DNA from: Nephrocerus scutellatus
Lineage: Eukaryota > Arthropoda > Insecta > Diptera > Pipunculidae
DNA length: 64,000 nt
Assembly (NCBI GenBank): GCA_947095585.1
Contig: OX352765.1
Coordinates: 24,892,254-24,956,253 of the forward strand
Direction of reading: 5' to 3'
A program made the translations under genes and the position numbers. Each line of letters begins with the position of its first letter. Positions within the stretch are counted from its first letter, which is position 1. Below, in pieces: positions 11,901 to 22,644 of this stretch. The notes beneath the pieces were generated by a model. The model did no database searches. It was not told the origin of the DNA and was given only the letters and a program-made list of their open reading frames with translations.

Positions 11901-12403
11901 TCCATCTGCCGCAATGGCACCATAGGCAAAGTACAATTTGAATGTCCTGGAAATCAATTTTGTAATATCGATCAGTACAAACTGGGAGGAAGCATTTGTG
12001 CGCCATCGTGTGCTGTAAGTTTTGCCATAGCTGCACATATAGCAGATACATTTAAGATAGTAACTATATGTAATTTTTCAGTATGAGCCAACGTGTTCGA
12101 GTGCCGCAGCGGAAGTGATTACCCCAGCGCCTAAAACGGCTCCAATTGACGCAGCAGCAATTTGTAAAAAAAATAGCGACAAGGAACCTGGCAATTATGT
12201 TAATGACGCTGATCCGACATGCACAACGTAAGTGGAATCGGTTAATATATTACCGGTTAAGGTCTAAGCATGAAATTGTTTTGCTTCCCAGTTTCGCCTA
12301 TTGTGAGAAATCAATCGCATATGCTCGGAGATGTAACCAAGGAACGTACTTTAGTACAAAACAAGGCGATTGCATTACAGAGAAAACTGAAGGATGCAAA
12401 TAA
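8973..12403 (+). CDS. Peritrophin-like secreted chitin-binding protein, complete (4 exons)
   Basis: join(8973..8987, 11598..12014, 12082..12227, 12292..12403) gives 229 residues with all introns GT-AG and consistent phases (0, 0, 2). The five-codon first exon (MNFIE, then GTAAGT) joins LIVFTMMSVATLHVVHG to form a signal peptide. Two divergent cysteine modules follow (CGKCMDNLVSC...CRKGEVC; CGSCIGDNLFAC...CPGNQFC). After a short Pro/Ala linker comes a classical CBM14 module split by the last intron (ICKKNSDKEPGNY ... FAYCEKS ... CNQGTYFS ... C). A reading that starts at the ATG at 11613 would lack a proper signal peptide, so I prefer the distal start. The likely role is binding chitin in peritrophic matrix or cuticle. 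An AATAAA polyadenylation signal lies near 12475. Paralogues lie at 117-1393 and 16517-17078. Confidence 0.85.
9304..9650 (-). mobile_element. Helitron-like 3' end remnant (in intron 1)
   Basis: Read on the minus strand, the segment ends ...TTTCAGCTAGTTTC, the CTAG(T) style of Helitron 3' ends. It is preceded by a C-rich tract (plus strand) and an ACAGACACACAGACAAACAG stretch near 9604-9625. A similar end sits next to the helicase remnant at about 51145. No coding capacity remains. Confidence 0.4.
9825..10650 (-). mobile_element. Non-LTR retrotransposon remnant (RT C-terminal part)
   Basis: A minus-strand frame at 10006-10296 reads MKYLGINYIKRLKLNNHI and MKKANYALNLLYTLL. This is the YLGI...K..W/NNHI block found after the RT palm in jockey-like elements. 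Flanking sequence up to about 10640 contains a degenerate KVNANKTEVI-like block. It lies in the first intron of the chitin-binding gene. Confidence 0.6.
10770..11110 (-). mobile_element. Tc1/mariner transposase N-terminal remnant
   Basis: Read on the minus strand there are blocks resembling the mariner N-terminal region: a VRTxENIAAVSASV-like stretch and an LHNDLGLHxYKI-like stretch, in broken frames. The family seems the same as at 3600, 34640 and 40190. It is a fragment only, intronic in the chitin-binding gene. Confidence 0.5.
11330..11583 (+). mobile_element. Non-LTR family J fragment abutting exon 2
   Basis: The reading frames match the 38160-38440 copy: SSIPTLIHND...PTVSSTD, then VLNDLNIHNSAG and DGIPATVL. 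Homology to that copy fades around TTCTTTAAT (about 11575), some 15 bases before the splice acceptor at 11597. Confidence 0.75.
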
Positions 12404-12819
12404 ACGTATCGCCACCAAATACCCTTTTTTCAGAAGGATTAATATGAATCCTACATTTTTATCCGATTACGGGAAATAAAATAATTCAGTAATACGCAGC
12501 AAAAAGAATAATGGTTTCTACTCATTTCATCTCCACAGAACTTCTCCGAACTTCCAGATAAGGTCCACTGACAGAAGGTTATTGCAACTACCCTGTATGA
12601 GTTGGAACGTGGCTCTCTGGAGTCACATAAACTTTTTCAAATGGACCGTGTTGTGTAGTGTAGAAGAGTAGTGCTCATTTTATGATGCTTCCTTCTTATA
12701 CGAATCTGGTCCGATCTTAGCAAAAATATCTTCACTGATCCTGATTTCTTTATAATTTTAGCCAAATTCGAAATCTGGTTTAAGTCTTGTAATCGTTGAT
12801 TATTTCAACAAGTCCTCAT

Positions 12820-14630
12820 CAAGGCTATACTTTCCACCATTGGAAATACAAAAAAGGATAAAAAAGAATTCTTTGAATCCGTCGAACGGCAATTCCATGC
12901 CTGCCCTCAGTATGATGTAAAATCATTCTGGGGGATATGAATGCAAAAATATGTAGGCAGCCAGTATTCAGGCAGTAAATTGGCACCAATAGCTTACACG
13001 AGAACACTAATGACAATGGACAACAAGTCATAGAGATGGCAGGAAGCAATAATTTGGTCGTTGCGAGTATGAGGTTTGCGCGTAAAAATATCCGCAAAGC
13101 CACCTGGGTTTCTCCTGATGGAGCCACTCACAACCTGATAGACCACGTGTTGATAGACCGCTGCCACAACCTGATGACGGTACGAACGTACCGAGCGTAC
13201 AAACGTCGACTCGGACCACTATCTTGTTGGTATGGTGCTCCGAACGTGGATTGCATCATCACGAAAGACTGCATCCGCGAATCAGATTCAAGTCAACGCG
13301 GCTGCCGTTCGCAACGAAGAAACCAGAAATAACTACGTCAAGCGATAGGACTCGCCCTATATTCAGGGAGAATGGACACGCCTTAAGAATACTGTCATTA
13401 GTACTGCTGGGATCCATCTTAGGCAATAGTCGTAGCGATCGGGACGACTGGTTCGATGTAAGCTCGATGTTAGACTGAACGTAAGAATGTTGCGTACCGA
13501 GCAATGCAACAAAGCAATATATACAAAGACAAAGGGGGTTATCTGATCGCCGATCTCAAAGGCATCTTAGAGCGATGGAAAGAGCACTTTAATGAGTTGC
13601 TAAATGGCCAGCTAACTGAGGAATTGGACGCTCCACCAATGACCGAAGACCACTCCCGGCACGCGATAAATCAGCCCAAAAAAATAAGGCCCCGGGACCA
13701 GATAGTATCTCAGTGGAGCTGATTAAAACAGGAGGCCCGCAATACATCAAGCAATTTATGAGCTAATAGTGCAAGTATGGGAGGAAAAAGCGATACTAGA
13801 ACACTGGCTAAGAGGCATAATTTTTTAGATTATCAAAACTCACTACACCATATTTTTATAGACTTTAAAGACGACTCTGATAGCATAGCCATAAAGCCCT
13901 CAGAGAATTCGGAATCCCCAATCAACTGACACGACTATGTAGGTTGACTATGACCAATGTTGTGAGCCAAGTAAAAATATCCGAATCACTATCAAGCCCA
14001 TTTAACATCTATAACGGGCTCCGACAAGGGGATGGAGAGGCTTACGTCCTCTTCAACGAGACGTTGGAGAAATCCGAGACTCTGACGTAACGGCGAGAGG
14101 AACAATCAGATACTGGCTTACGCAGACGATATTGACATCGTTGGTAGAAACCCATGAGGTATACAGGAAGCTTTGATCCAGATCGAGCGGGCGGTACGAA
14201 ATCTGGGGCTGCACATAAATGAGAGCAAAACAAAGTGGTGGCCACGTCTGCGAATAGATGGTCCAACATTGGTTTCTCAATTCAAATAGTGGAGTGTGAA
14301 TTTGAAGTAGTGCAATCCTTTAACTATCTCGGGTTATCTGTAGCAGCCGATAACACCATGGAACCAGAAATACTCGCACTGTTGCTCAAAGCCAACAAAG
14401 CCTACTTTAGTCGGTCAAGACTCCAGGAATTTAACCATAACATACAAGCTGCTGATGTATAAGACAATAGTCACACAAGTGCTTACATATGGATCCGAGA
14501 CTTGGGTGCTTAGCAAAAAGCACTCTGACCCCTTTCGCCGTGTTCTAGAGAATTTTTGGCCCCGTATGTTAGGAAAGACGATTCCGGAGACTCTATAGTG
14601 ATGAGATCGACGAGCGTTACCGCGATGTTT
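12820..14630 (+). mobile_element. Non-LTR retrotransposon remnant with endonuclease and RT (family E)
   Basis: Broken plus-strand frames contain an endonuclease part (KKEFFESVERQF near 12860; NNLVVASMRFARKNIRKATW and DGATHNLIDHVLIDR at 13036-13180). A linker (GYLIADLKGILERWKEHFNE near 13530) follows. RT parts include GYADDIDIVGR-like sequence near 14115, LTYGSETWVLS near 14485 and a decayed EIDERYRD near 14605. Relatives are at 43313 and 59800. No intact frame remains. Confidence 0.8.
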
Positions 14631-15600
14631 TCGTAGGCAACGTTCTACAGGTGACCTGATGGCTTATCTCAGTGAAAAATGGAGTGGAATCCAGTGTTCA
14701 CCACATAAACGCCCGCGGTGGTCCTCAAGGCTCTGTTTTGTCTCCGACACTCTTTCTCATTTTTATTTTCATTAACGAACTCCTATTCGCTACTCCTAAG
14801 CCAATCCATTCCTTCGCTGACGACAGCACTCTTAGCTTTTCATATGATTTCACGCTTTCACGCCCGACACGCCCCTCTACATCGCAAATGGAACTTGAAC
14901 AACTACGTATGTTAAGCACGTTAAATTCTGACCTTGACAGAATAACAAGGTGGGAACTTCATAATAGAGTTGAATGTTAATGCTTCTAAAACCCAATGCT
15001 GTCTTCTGTCGCCCAAGCGTAATTTAAACCCCCAACCTTTTTCCATGAATGGATCTAGCATCAAAGAAACTGAAAAACTCTCAATTCTCGGTATGTGCGT
15101 CAAGAACAAGCTTCGTTGGAACGACCACATATTTGCCATCGCCAAAATAGAGCAAGATCTTTAGGTTTCCTAAAACGGTGCAAGATGTACTTCACTCCTT
15201 CAGATATCGCTATTTGTAAATCAAGGCGTATATTCGCCCTAAACTTGAGTACAAATGTATTGTCTAGTCAAGAGCCCCTAAGACCATATTGCATCTACAC
15301 AACAGTCTTCAAAACCGCGCGTTAAAACTTATTGGTGACGTAAATATCGGGAAAACAATCGAATCGCTTAAACATCGTAGGAATTTTTCCTGCATGTCAC
15401 TGTTTTATCGCTTTTTCCACAAGCTGTGTTTAAAAGAAATATCTAGATGCATCCCGCCCATTCTCGAACCCATCCGTAATACCCGTGCCTCAACTCAAGC
15501 CCACGGGTCCACCATTAAACCTGTCTTTGGAAGTATAACCAATTCCGAGATTCCTTCTTTAGCCGCACTATAGTTATGTGTTTCCACATTTGTGTAATCT
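14630..15600 (+). mobile_element. Non-LTR family J remnant (RT) with internal deletion
   Basis: GDLMAYLSE runs directly into SSVHHINARGGPQGSVLSP, FADDSTLSFSYDF, ITRWELHNRVE and ILGMCVKNKLRWNDHIFA. The 38690-38940 copy has about 190 bases between the first two blocks, so this copy is internally deleted. It is joined head-on to the family E remnant at about 14630. Confidence 0.8.
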
Positions 15601-16516
15601 GCAGTCATTTAAGACACACGTGCATAGACATCACATCTTTTCCTCTCCATAATTTCCTGACACCCACGCATTGCTAACAACAGCAACAAGAACCCTGGTC
15701 ACACTGAGGATTACCCCGGCTGGTAAACCCTATTTACAGGGTAGATACAGAGAATATTATATTTTCTTATGGTTTCACAGACATATGCATAACTAAACTA
15801 CATAAAATCGTCGAATTCCCTGCATGATTATTGCGTGAGATTCAGTAATCGACAAAAAGACATATAAAGTCATAACGATGCATCAAGCATACATGTACTT
15901 GTAATTATTTAGTTTTCGCACAACCGCCACCAAATTAATCTTCTTTCTCGTGCTTCGTGCTTAGTCAGGTACGTTTGGTCAGTTTGGGCGTTTGGCAGAC
16001 CCACCCCAATGGCAAAACCAGTAGGAATTTGAATTACATTGAATGTTAACAACATGCCATGACATCTGATAAACAACAATGACCGAAAGGTTGTCGTGGA
16101 ACTTGCTCCATTCTATCGCGGCTCACAGCTATTTAAAAAGCGTTAAGTAAACAATCATCGCTGTTGAATTTTTAAAATTCAAATATTTCATATCTCTTAG
16201 CTTTTCCTTTAGTAACGTTGTGAGTGTTTATTAATAATATATGTAATGCAGAAGAGAACTACAGATAGGTGTGAATTAATTTAATTATCGCTCACAATTG
16301 TAGCTATTGGGAAAATTTCAAAGAAGTTTGGTATTTTACTTCATTGCCGCCACGAGCCCATTTGTTACAAATAAAAAAAAAGTTTTACTACACAATATGT
16401 GATAAATGGTTTGGTAATCAATGAAATTGAAACATTAAAAGGCCTATGCGTATTGATTCGATAAAGAATATGTTCAGAAGGTTTGACGACATCGTAGAGT
16501 TTAAAACGCGCGGACA
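15600..16516. other. Intergenic, upstream of the third chitin-binding gene
   Basis: No gene was recognised. ATTTAAAAAG near 16130 could be a TATA-like site, but a 380-base leader would be needed, so I do not call it. Confidence 0.4.
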
Positions 16517-17078
16517 ATGAGTAGCACTTTAGTGGTGAATATTTCCGAAAAACCAGTGCAATTGTTTACTTTGAATCTGTTTAAATTTTTTGTATTGATT
16601 GTAATCTTCCAAATCGGATTTCAATCGGTGTGGTCAGCATGCAATGTTTGTCAGGATAATCACGTAGCGTGTGTAAATCTAACGTCGTATTATTTTTGCT
16701 TTGAAGGTATAAAGATAGGAAACACAATTTCAAACAGCCAAGGTACTAATCGTTTCGATCGCAGATGACGTCCCACACACAAACCAGCTGTTCACCTGTA
16801 GCGACGGCTTGGAGTGCACAGATCTGGAGAATATATGCTTTCAAAGTAGCACTAATAGAGCAGCTAGCTGTGGAGACATTTCAAGTTGCGGAAGATGTAA
16901 TGGACAAGTTTTTACATGTACAAGCCGGACAACATTTGCATTCTGTTTCGGAGCCAATTCACCTTCAAATCAAGTGGGTTTATGCCCCAGGCATACAATC
17001 TGTGATGCATCCAGTCCGAACATTTGCGTCGAAGAAATCAAAGCCAGCTCAATAATTTGTGACCTTGAGAAACCATAA
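16517..17078 (+). CDS. Peritrophin-like secreted chitin-binding protein, short form (2 exons)
   Basis: join(16517..16706, 16765..17078) encodes 167 residues. The 58-base intron is phase 1 (donor GTATAAAG, acceptor GATCGCAG). The N-terminus has a hydrophobic signal (FKFFVLIVIFQIGF, then SVWSA). Two divergent cysteine modules follow (CNVCQDNHVAC...CSDGLEC; CGRCNGQVFTC...CPRHTIC). The protein ends shortly after (DLEKP). It has no Thr-rich linker and no third classical CBM14 module, unlike the paralogues at 117-1393 and 8973-12403. I see no donor near the end that would rescue a third module. The phase-1 intron sits at the same place in module 1 as the intron at 1139-1069. The likely role is a small secreted chitin-associated protein. 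Confidence 0.82.
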
Positions 17079-17138
17079 AGTTCAACATCTCTGCTATTGA
17101 GCAATAATTAATTAGCGCCTCAGTTTTAAACCACAGGA

Positions 17139-17158
17139 TTTTATTCTTTTCAAATAAA
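17139..17158. terminator. Convergent polyadenylation signals
   Basis: AATAAA on the plus strand (about 17153) serves the gene ending at 17078. On the minus strand AATAAA (complement of TTTATT, about 17140) can serve the THAP gene ending at 17254. The two tail-to-tail genes appear to share this 180-base interval. Confidence 0.6.
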
Positions 17159-17253
17159 CGAAAATACATGAAATCGAAAAATAGTTAGTTTTCAAAGCAA
17201 TGATTCTTAAATGTAAAGTAAATACTTGGCAATAATGAAGTTGTAGCATTGAA

Positions 17254-18684
17254 CTACAAATCTTCTTCGTCGTCGGCAACATCGAGTGATTCGTTCAACC
17301 ATTCCCCGACAAGTTTAACTGGCGGCAATCGAAATCTCCACTCGTCGCTAAAATACTTGAAGACATTTTCTCCCAAACGCATGATCTCCACAGATACCTG
17401 TTTCTCATCTGGTTTCCACTTACGCTCAGCACTACCGAACATTTCCATGCGTACGAGTGCAGTCATCGACGAACTGAGGTACTTTCTGATTCCATTAAAG
17501 AGCTGTGATTTTGTCAGTTGAGTTGCCAACGGTGGAGCCGGAATTATTGTTGAATTATCTTTCGATGTGCTGACGGTGGCAACTTGTTGCGAACTCGCAC
17601 TTTGTTTTGCTTCCAGTTCTTTCGCTGCTGCTACAGCTTTTACAGTACGTATGTTCGCGAGTTCGGCTTCCTTTTTGGCTTTTGCCAACTCTTCTTCTAG
17701 CTTAGCAATCAACATTTCCGCTTCTGAAATACTTGCCGAATATTCTGCTCTTTGCTTCTCCTGTATATTCTCCCTGTCCAAAGTTGTTTTCTGAGAAAGT
17801 ATTTCACTTGCCACAGGTTTCGTGATGATTTCTGTACTTGATTGACTCTCAGACGTCCTAGATGATGAACTTAATGGTGCCGGTATCGCATAAGAACAAC
17901 TTATTGACTCGAAGTCTGAACTGGTTTCATCAATGGCAATTAGTTGATCATTTTCGGTTACCTTAAGTTTCTGTCCCTTCGCGGTATTTGGCTCGTCGGC
18001 CTCCTCATCAGCGTCGACAAATTCAATTACATCGTTCACAAAATCCAAAGAAATATTTTCGGAATAGCTACGTGTGTCCGATGCGCAGTTTAGCATTGTC
18101 ACCGTTGTAAATGATTTTGATGCAATCCTGCTCTCTGTCATATTGATTTTATTAAGAATTTTCTTTGTTTCTATTGGCATTCGAGGCTTTTTTGAGGGCT
18201 GTGGCGCCGAATACGTTTTATCCGCATGATTTCTTTTCTTTTGCCCCATACTGCATTGTAGAACGTTCTTTCCTGTAATTCGTGGGTAGTATGCGTCACA
18301 AGGATTTACGTAGCCTTCTGGTGGGATAAGGTGCGGAAGTTTTGTTGGTGACAAGGCAATAGGCCGAAGTTCGTCGGAACGTTCGTAATCAATGACCATG
18401 CCATTTAAAAGACGATCTAGAGTAGGAACTGCTTGCGCTATTAGGCGATTCTTCCTATAATTCATGAAGCATTCATCACGAAAATGTAACATACAAACAC
18501 ACTTGTTTCGTTGTTTTGACTCTGGCAAGCTCAAAATGTAGTCAGACTGTGCATACTTTATCCAATCCGAAAATGTTGGCTTCCTTACTGGATAGTGAAA
18601 GAAATGCATATTCGGGAAAGTGCTGTTCGACGAAGTGCAAGAACGGAAAGTGCATCGCGTGCCACCCATATTAAATTGGTACAC
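17254..18684 (-). CDS. THAP-domain protein with C-terminal coiled coil
   Basis: A single-exon frame gives 476 residues, or 471 from the second Met (18669), which I prefer because it sits directly before the zinc-finger Cys. The THAP C2CH finger is clear: C-x4-C (CTFRSC), a Trp at SDWIKYAQ, then C-x2-H (CMLH) and the AVPTL motif that closes the domain. THAP domains bind DNA in the nucleus. A low-complexity, acidic middle follows. A Lys/Glu/Ala coiled coil spans about residues 310-370 (SEAEMLIAKLEEELAKAKKE). A conserved-looking C-terminal block follows (KSQLFNGIRKYLSS, EMFGSAERKW, EWRFRLPPVKLVGEW). No transposase catalytic region is present, so it looks like a host gene rather than a P-element copy. 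The ortholog is not identified. Confidence 0.85.
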   Translation of the reverse strand: MYQFNMGGTRCTFRSCTSSNSTFPNMHFFHYPVRKPTFSDWIKYAQSDYILSLPESKQRNKCVCMLHFRDECFMNYRKNRLIAQAVPTLDRLLNGMVIDYERSDELRPIALSPTKLPHLIPPEGYVNPCDAYYPRITGKNVLQCSMGQKKRNHADKTYSAPQPSKKPRMPIETKKILNKINMTESRIASKSFTTVTMLNCASDTRSYSENISLDFVNDVIEFVDADEEADEPNTAKGQKLKVTENDQLIAIDETSSDFESISCSYAIPAPLSSSSRTSESQSSTEIITKPVASEILSQKTTLDRENIQEKQRAEYSASISEAEMLIAKLEEELAKAKKEAELANIRTVKAVAAAKELEAKQSASSQQVATVSTSKDNSTIIPAPPLATQLTKSQLFNGIRKYLSSSMTALVRMEMFGSAERKWKPDEKQVSVEIMRLGENVFKYFSDEWRFRLPPVKLVGEWLNESLDVADDEEDL

Positions 18685-18699
18685 TTATTGTCCGGAAAA

Positions 18700-19670
18700 A
18701 AACAAGTGACAAGGTCTCAGAAGTATTATAAATACTGAACTATTTATTGGTATTAAGCACTACCAATTAGTTCAGAAGAGGAAGACTGCACTCAAGTTTA
18801 CCAATAGTTAGTTATAGAGACATATAGGCTTGTATTTAAGTGATTAATGATGTAGTATACTGTTTAAAATATTTGTATAATATTCCAGCTGTCAAATGTC
18901 ACAAACAAAAATAAGAACCGATCGACGAAATATTAGGCCAGTACTAAAAAAGAAAAAAGAAAATATTTATCTGAATATGTATTATCCAAAAAAGATTTCG
19001 TAATTGTAAAGTATTCGAAGTAAGTAAAATTCCTCTCTCCCCACGAATTTAGTCAAGTTTCACGACAAAAAAAATAACGCATAAAACCAAAAAATTATTG
19101 AGTTGGTAGAAAGTGTCCAAATCCCTTACGCCATAATTCAACATTCACAAGTAATTTAGTTATGTGGTTTCTTTTAATACAAAAAGTGCTAAAATACTGC
19201 TCTCCATTTTAGAAAAGTGCACTCTATTTGTTTGTTTTTGTTAAAATTTTAAAATAAAAAACATTTATTACTATTCTTATCGTCATCGTGGTATTTGTGT
19301 GACCTTTTCAACACAAATTAACATGCAAAACGTCCGAGAGCACATTTTTTACGCTTAGCGCCATTGCACTTGGTTAAAAAAGTGTAGAAAAAAACGAACG
19401 CCACATAAGTTAGTTGTCAATAAATTCGTTTTTACAGAATGTCCACATGATACTAACAAAAATGTTTGTAGAAAAAGTGGAGAATTCGCATCGAGGCGAC
19501 ATGAACTAACTCTCTGTTTACAGCTCTATTACTCTATTCTTTTAGTACGGGACCGCTTGTGAGTAAAATAACGTAAGAATGGGAATTAATTATTACTATT
19601 TGTGAGTACGAGAACAGACCTATGTGGCGTTCGTTTTATTTTCTCTACTATGTTATTTATTAAAAGGCGA
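18700..19670. other. Upstream of THAP gene; no gene seen
   Basis: AT-rich sequence with no coding region recognised. It presumably includes the THAP promoter just right of 18684. Confidence 0.4.
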
Positions 19671-19672
19671 CA

Positions 19673-19925
19673 GGGTGTCCAAAAAGTAGCGGACGAATTA
19701 AAAACTTTTTTATTTTTTACAAAATGAAGATTTAAAATACTTCTTTTATTTTTAAACAAATGATGATTTTTTAATTAATGATGTTCAATGATCAAATCAT
19801 ACATTTTTATGCTTTGATCAACTGTATAACTTTCCACTGTAAAACTCCCGAAAGAGCTCTCTTTAAAAATATTAGCATAAAGAGATTATCAATTTTTACA
19901 AAAGTCCTGTACTTTTAGGACACCA
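19673..19925. mobile_element. MITE with about 20-bp terminal inverted repeats
   Basis: The left end GGTGTCCAAAAAGTAGCGGAC matches the complement of the right end (GTCCTGTACTTTTAGGACACC). The interior is AT-rich and non-coding, about 253 bp. A 19-20 base T run follows the right end. Confidence 0.65.
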
Positions 19926-20387
19926 TTTTTTTTTTTTTTTTTTTTTTTGGTATGGTATTATTACGGATCAATACTAATAATTTCCCTGATTTCTTAGTTA
20001 TGAAGAGAAAATTAGAGACCATTCTAACATACCTAAATATGATTGCAGCTTGTCAAAATAGGAACATAACACTGCAGCTGTATTGTCTTACGATGAATTA
20101 GTCTATCACGTTTCATTATGATTCTCAATATGTGAATATTTTTCCGGTCGTATTGTTATAACACACACCTATTATTATAACATTTATGTTACTAGCTTTC
20201 CAATAGACAACTGCAAACACATATTAGTGTAAAAAGATTGTCTAGGCTAAATGATCTAATGAAACATATAAAAATATATTAAGAGTTATACAAAAATGAC
20301 AGCTGTCATTGGTGGTTTTTTCTAAAACTTTGCCAAATTATTCCTATTGCTATTCCAGTATCAATAAATGTTTTTTTTTTTTTATAT

Positions 20388-20702
20388 TTAAAGTGGGCTA
20401 AGCCCTTTATTAAAATTAAGAATTAAATCGGCGAAATGTGATTTACAATATATCACATTCCTCACGTTTGTAGCCGGTTTCAAATTATTTTTTCGGAATT
20501 CTCCTTGATTCATTGAAAAAAGCAACTCGGAAAAACGATAAAAATAACATACGTGAGCCTTCAAAATTCTTGGAACCTCCATTATAAAATTCGGTGTTTC
20601 AGAAACTAGCTGACTTCCTTTTTGATGGCCAACAACGCAACAGTGAATTGTACCGGATTCGTTTGTAGTACCATGCCTAACAAACGAAAAAGGCACGCAC
20701 AA
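20388..20702 (-). repeat. Dispersed coding-like repeat, copy 1
   Basis: The minus strand reads HCCVVGHQKGSQLVSETPNF and EVPRILKAH, and the 3' end resembles GAGGAATGTGATATAT...AATAAAG.GCTTAGCC. The plus-strand segment at 42760-43150 is similar in DNA and in its 3' end (WCQVVGLQERRQLL). It is probably a fragment of an unclassified transposable element, not a gene. Confidence 0.55.
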
Positions 20703-20744
20703 CTATCAAGTCGATAACTTCCAACGCTAAACATTGCACCAAGG

Positions 20745-20861
20745 ATGAGCGAAAAAGCTGGAGTGTCAAATGAAGATCTTGAAGATTCTCTGCGGTTCCT
20801 CGTAGCTTGGCCAATTTCACCGGAGAAGCCTTCAATTCAGGCCTTTGGTGAAGATATGTAA
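20745..20861 (+). other. Short open frame, possible first exon
   Basis: It encodes 38 residues starting MSEKAGVSNEDLEDSLRF. A GTAAAT could act as a donor right at its end, making it a first exon, but no matching second exon was found. Unrecognised. Confidence 0.2.
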
Positions 20862-20949
20862 ATTTGGTTTTTTTGTTTTAAATTTATTATGATTTAAAAA
20901 ACAATTAAAAAAAAATCAATTCCGAAAAACGACTACGACAACGTTTGAA

Positions 20950-22015
20950 TCACGAAATAGTATATTACATAACGAGCGAGGAAAGTGGACGATAAGCACT
21001 TTTCAGCGATTAAGCGCTTTACATACCGGGCGCGTTTGCTTTGCGCTTCAAAAATAAAAATCCTTTTTTTTAATTTTTTATTTATATGAATTGTTGTTAC
21101 TTAATTAATAAAATTAAGTTTTATAAAAATAAATTAAAATAATTATTAAACTAAACTAGTTTAATGCTCGTCGTGCCCAGGCACGAACATTTTAATACTT
21201 TTATTATACACATGATTTGTATAAGCAAATGCCTACTGATAGCAAAGTTTTGTTAATTTGTTCTTCAGAATTTTCAATCTGATCTTCAGTAATTGTCATG
21301 ATCGACTTCATTTTGATCTTTGCCATCAATATTTGTATAAATTATGCTTTATATATTTGTTGAAAAAAATCAACAAAATTTACCGCAACAAATTAACAAA
21401 TCAATTTCCAAATGATTTTGTTCCTCATTTGTTGAATTGGTATTTGTTAATTTGCTTTTATAGTACATAACCCTTTTTTACAGTGCAACAAAAAATAAAT
21501 AAAAATGGAAAAAATATATAAAATAAAAAATCATAGTTACCTTTGAGCATTACACACAAACAAACATTTTTGTTTAATTATTATATTAAAAATACTTTAA
21601 AGTGATAATTACCTAAAAATAAGAATGTACTGTAACGAAGTTGGCAGCAAAGCGCACGAAACACGTTCCACAGTCGAGTGCGACTAGCTAAAGCAAGTTG
21701 CAAGCCGAAACTAATTGACAGTACTTGACATTTTTTTAAACTAAACATCAAGCAACAAAAAAGCCACGCTTGCGGTATGTACGCTTCAAATTGTAGAAAA
21801 TAAAAATTCGTGGTACGACGAAGCCAACACGCCTGGTATGTAACGACCACACACGACCAAAACTTTTCTAAACTGCTCATGCGCAATGCAAAACTACTTT
21901 GGACTGCAGTAAATAGGGAAAGTATTTTCATACTTTTTCTTGCTTTTTTCGAGGATTGGTTATAGAGTAGGAAACAATCATATTCGTCTATGACAGTGTG
22001 AAAACACAAATTAGT
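20950..22015 (-). repeat. Dispersed repeat shared with 31400-31750
   Basis: The block ACATAACGAGCGAGGAAAGT near 20970 and the minus-strand block GTGTTTTCACACTGTCATAG near 22005 both recur, diverged, in opposite orientation at 31400-31750 (for example CACACGCCCATAGATGAAAA). TTGCRYTGCGCAT is also shared. The copy here is longer and AT-rich inside. No gene is supported. Confidence 0.5.
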
Positions 22016-22019
22016 CAGC

Positions 22020-22644
22020 CGTTGTTTTGTGTATTCAAATATTATATATAATTAAGGCTTTTCTACACGATACGATGTTTTAATACGTCTCTGTTCCATC
22101 GCAAAAATAATGTAAATTTAAAATTAGAACTCTTCAGTTAAGTAATGTGTAGCCACAATACCTTGGATTTGTTCAGTAATTCACAATAGAACGCATTATC
22201 AATGAAGCGGTCACAATATTCACAATTTTATTTTGAATCTTTTGTATGTATTTAGTGGAATTAAACAAAACAGCAAACAATCTCTGTACTCTGTGCCATT
22301 GCCGTTCGGCTATTTGCTGATTCAGCCCAAGCGCAGGAACTTCGATAACGACTGAATCAATAACTGCGACCTAAACCCGTAATAACAATGACTGTATAAG
22401 AGCATTTCCCTTGAGTTAGACTGGAGGTGTATCTTCCATCCCTTTCGTTTTTAAGTTTTATTTAACATTAATTACATCGCCTGCCTGCCGCTTGCTAAAA
22501 ACTTTTGTTCACTTCGTGGAGTGTAGCGTTCTAATTTTCTACGAACTACGAAGTTTCATTAAAGTATTTCGAGGAAACTGGTTATTTCTTTTAATCCAAG
22601 GATAGGCATTAGAAAATCCTAAATTCTCGTAATTCCAGCAAAAT
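22020..22644. other. Upstream region of the NVL gene
   Basis: No coding region was recognised. The promoter of the NVL gene should lie here. No clear TATA box stands out. Confidence 0.4.

Noticed and set aside
11613..12086. Single-exon reading starting at the ATG at 11613
   Set aside because: It lacks an adequate signal peptide and runs through a GTAAGT donor at 12015. The four-exon model starting at 8973 is in phase throughout and gives a complete CBM14 module.
17254..18684. P-element-type transposase
   Set aside because: A THAP finger is present, but the downstream region has a coiled coil and no recognisable transposase catalytic or GTP-binding region, and the frame is intact and single-copy here.
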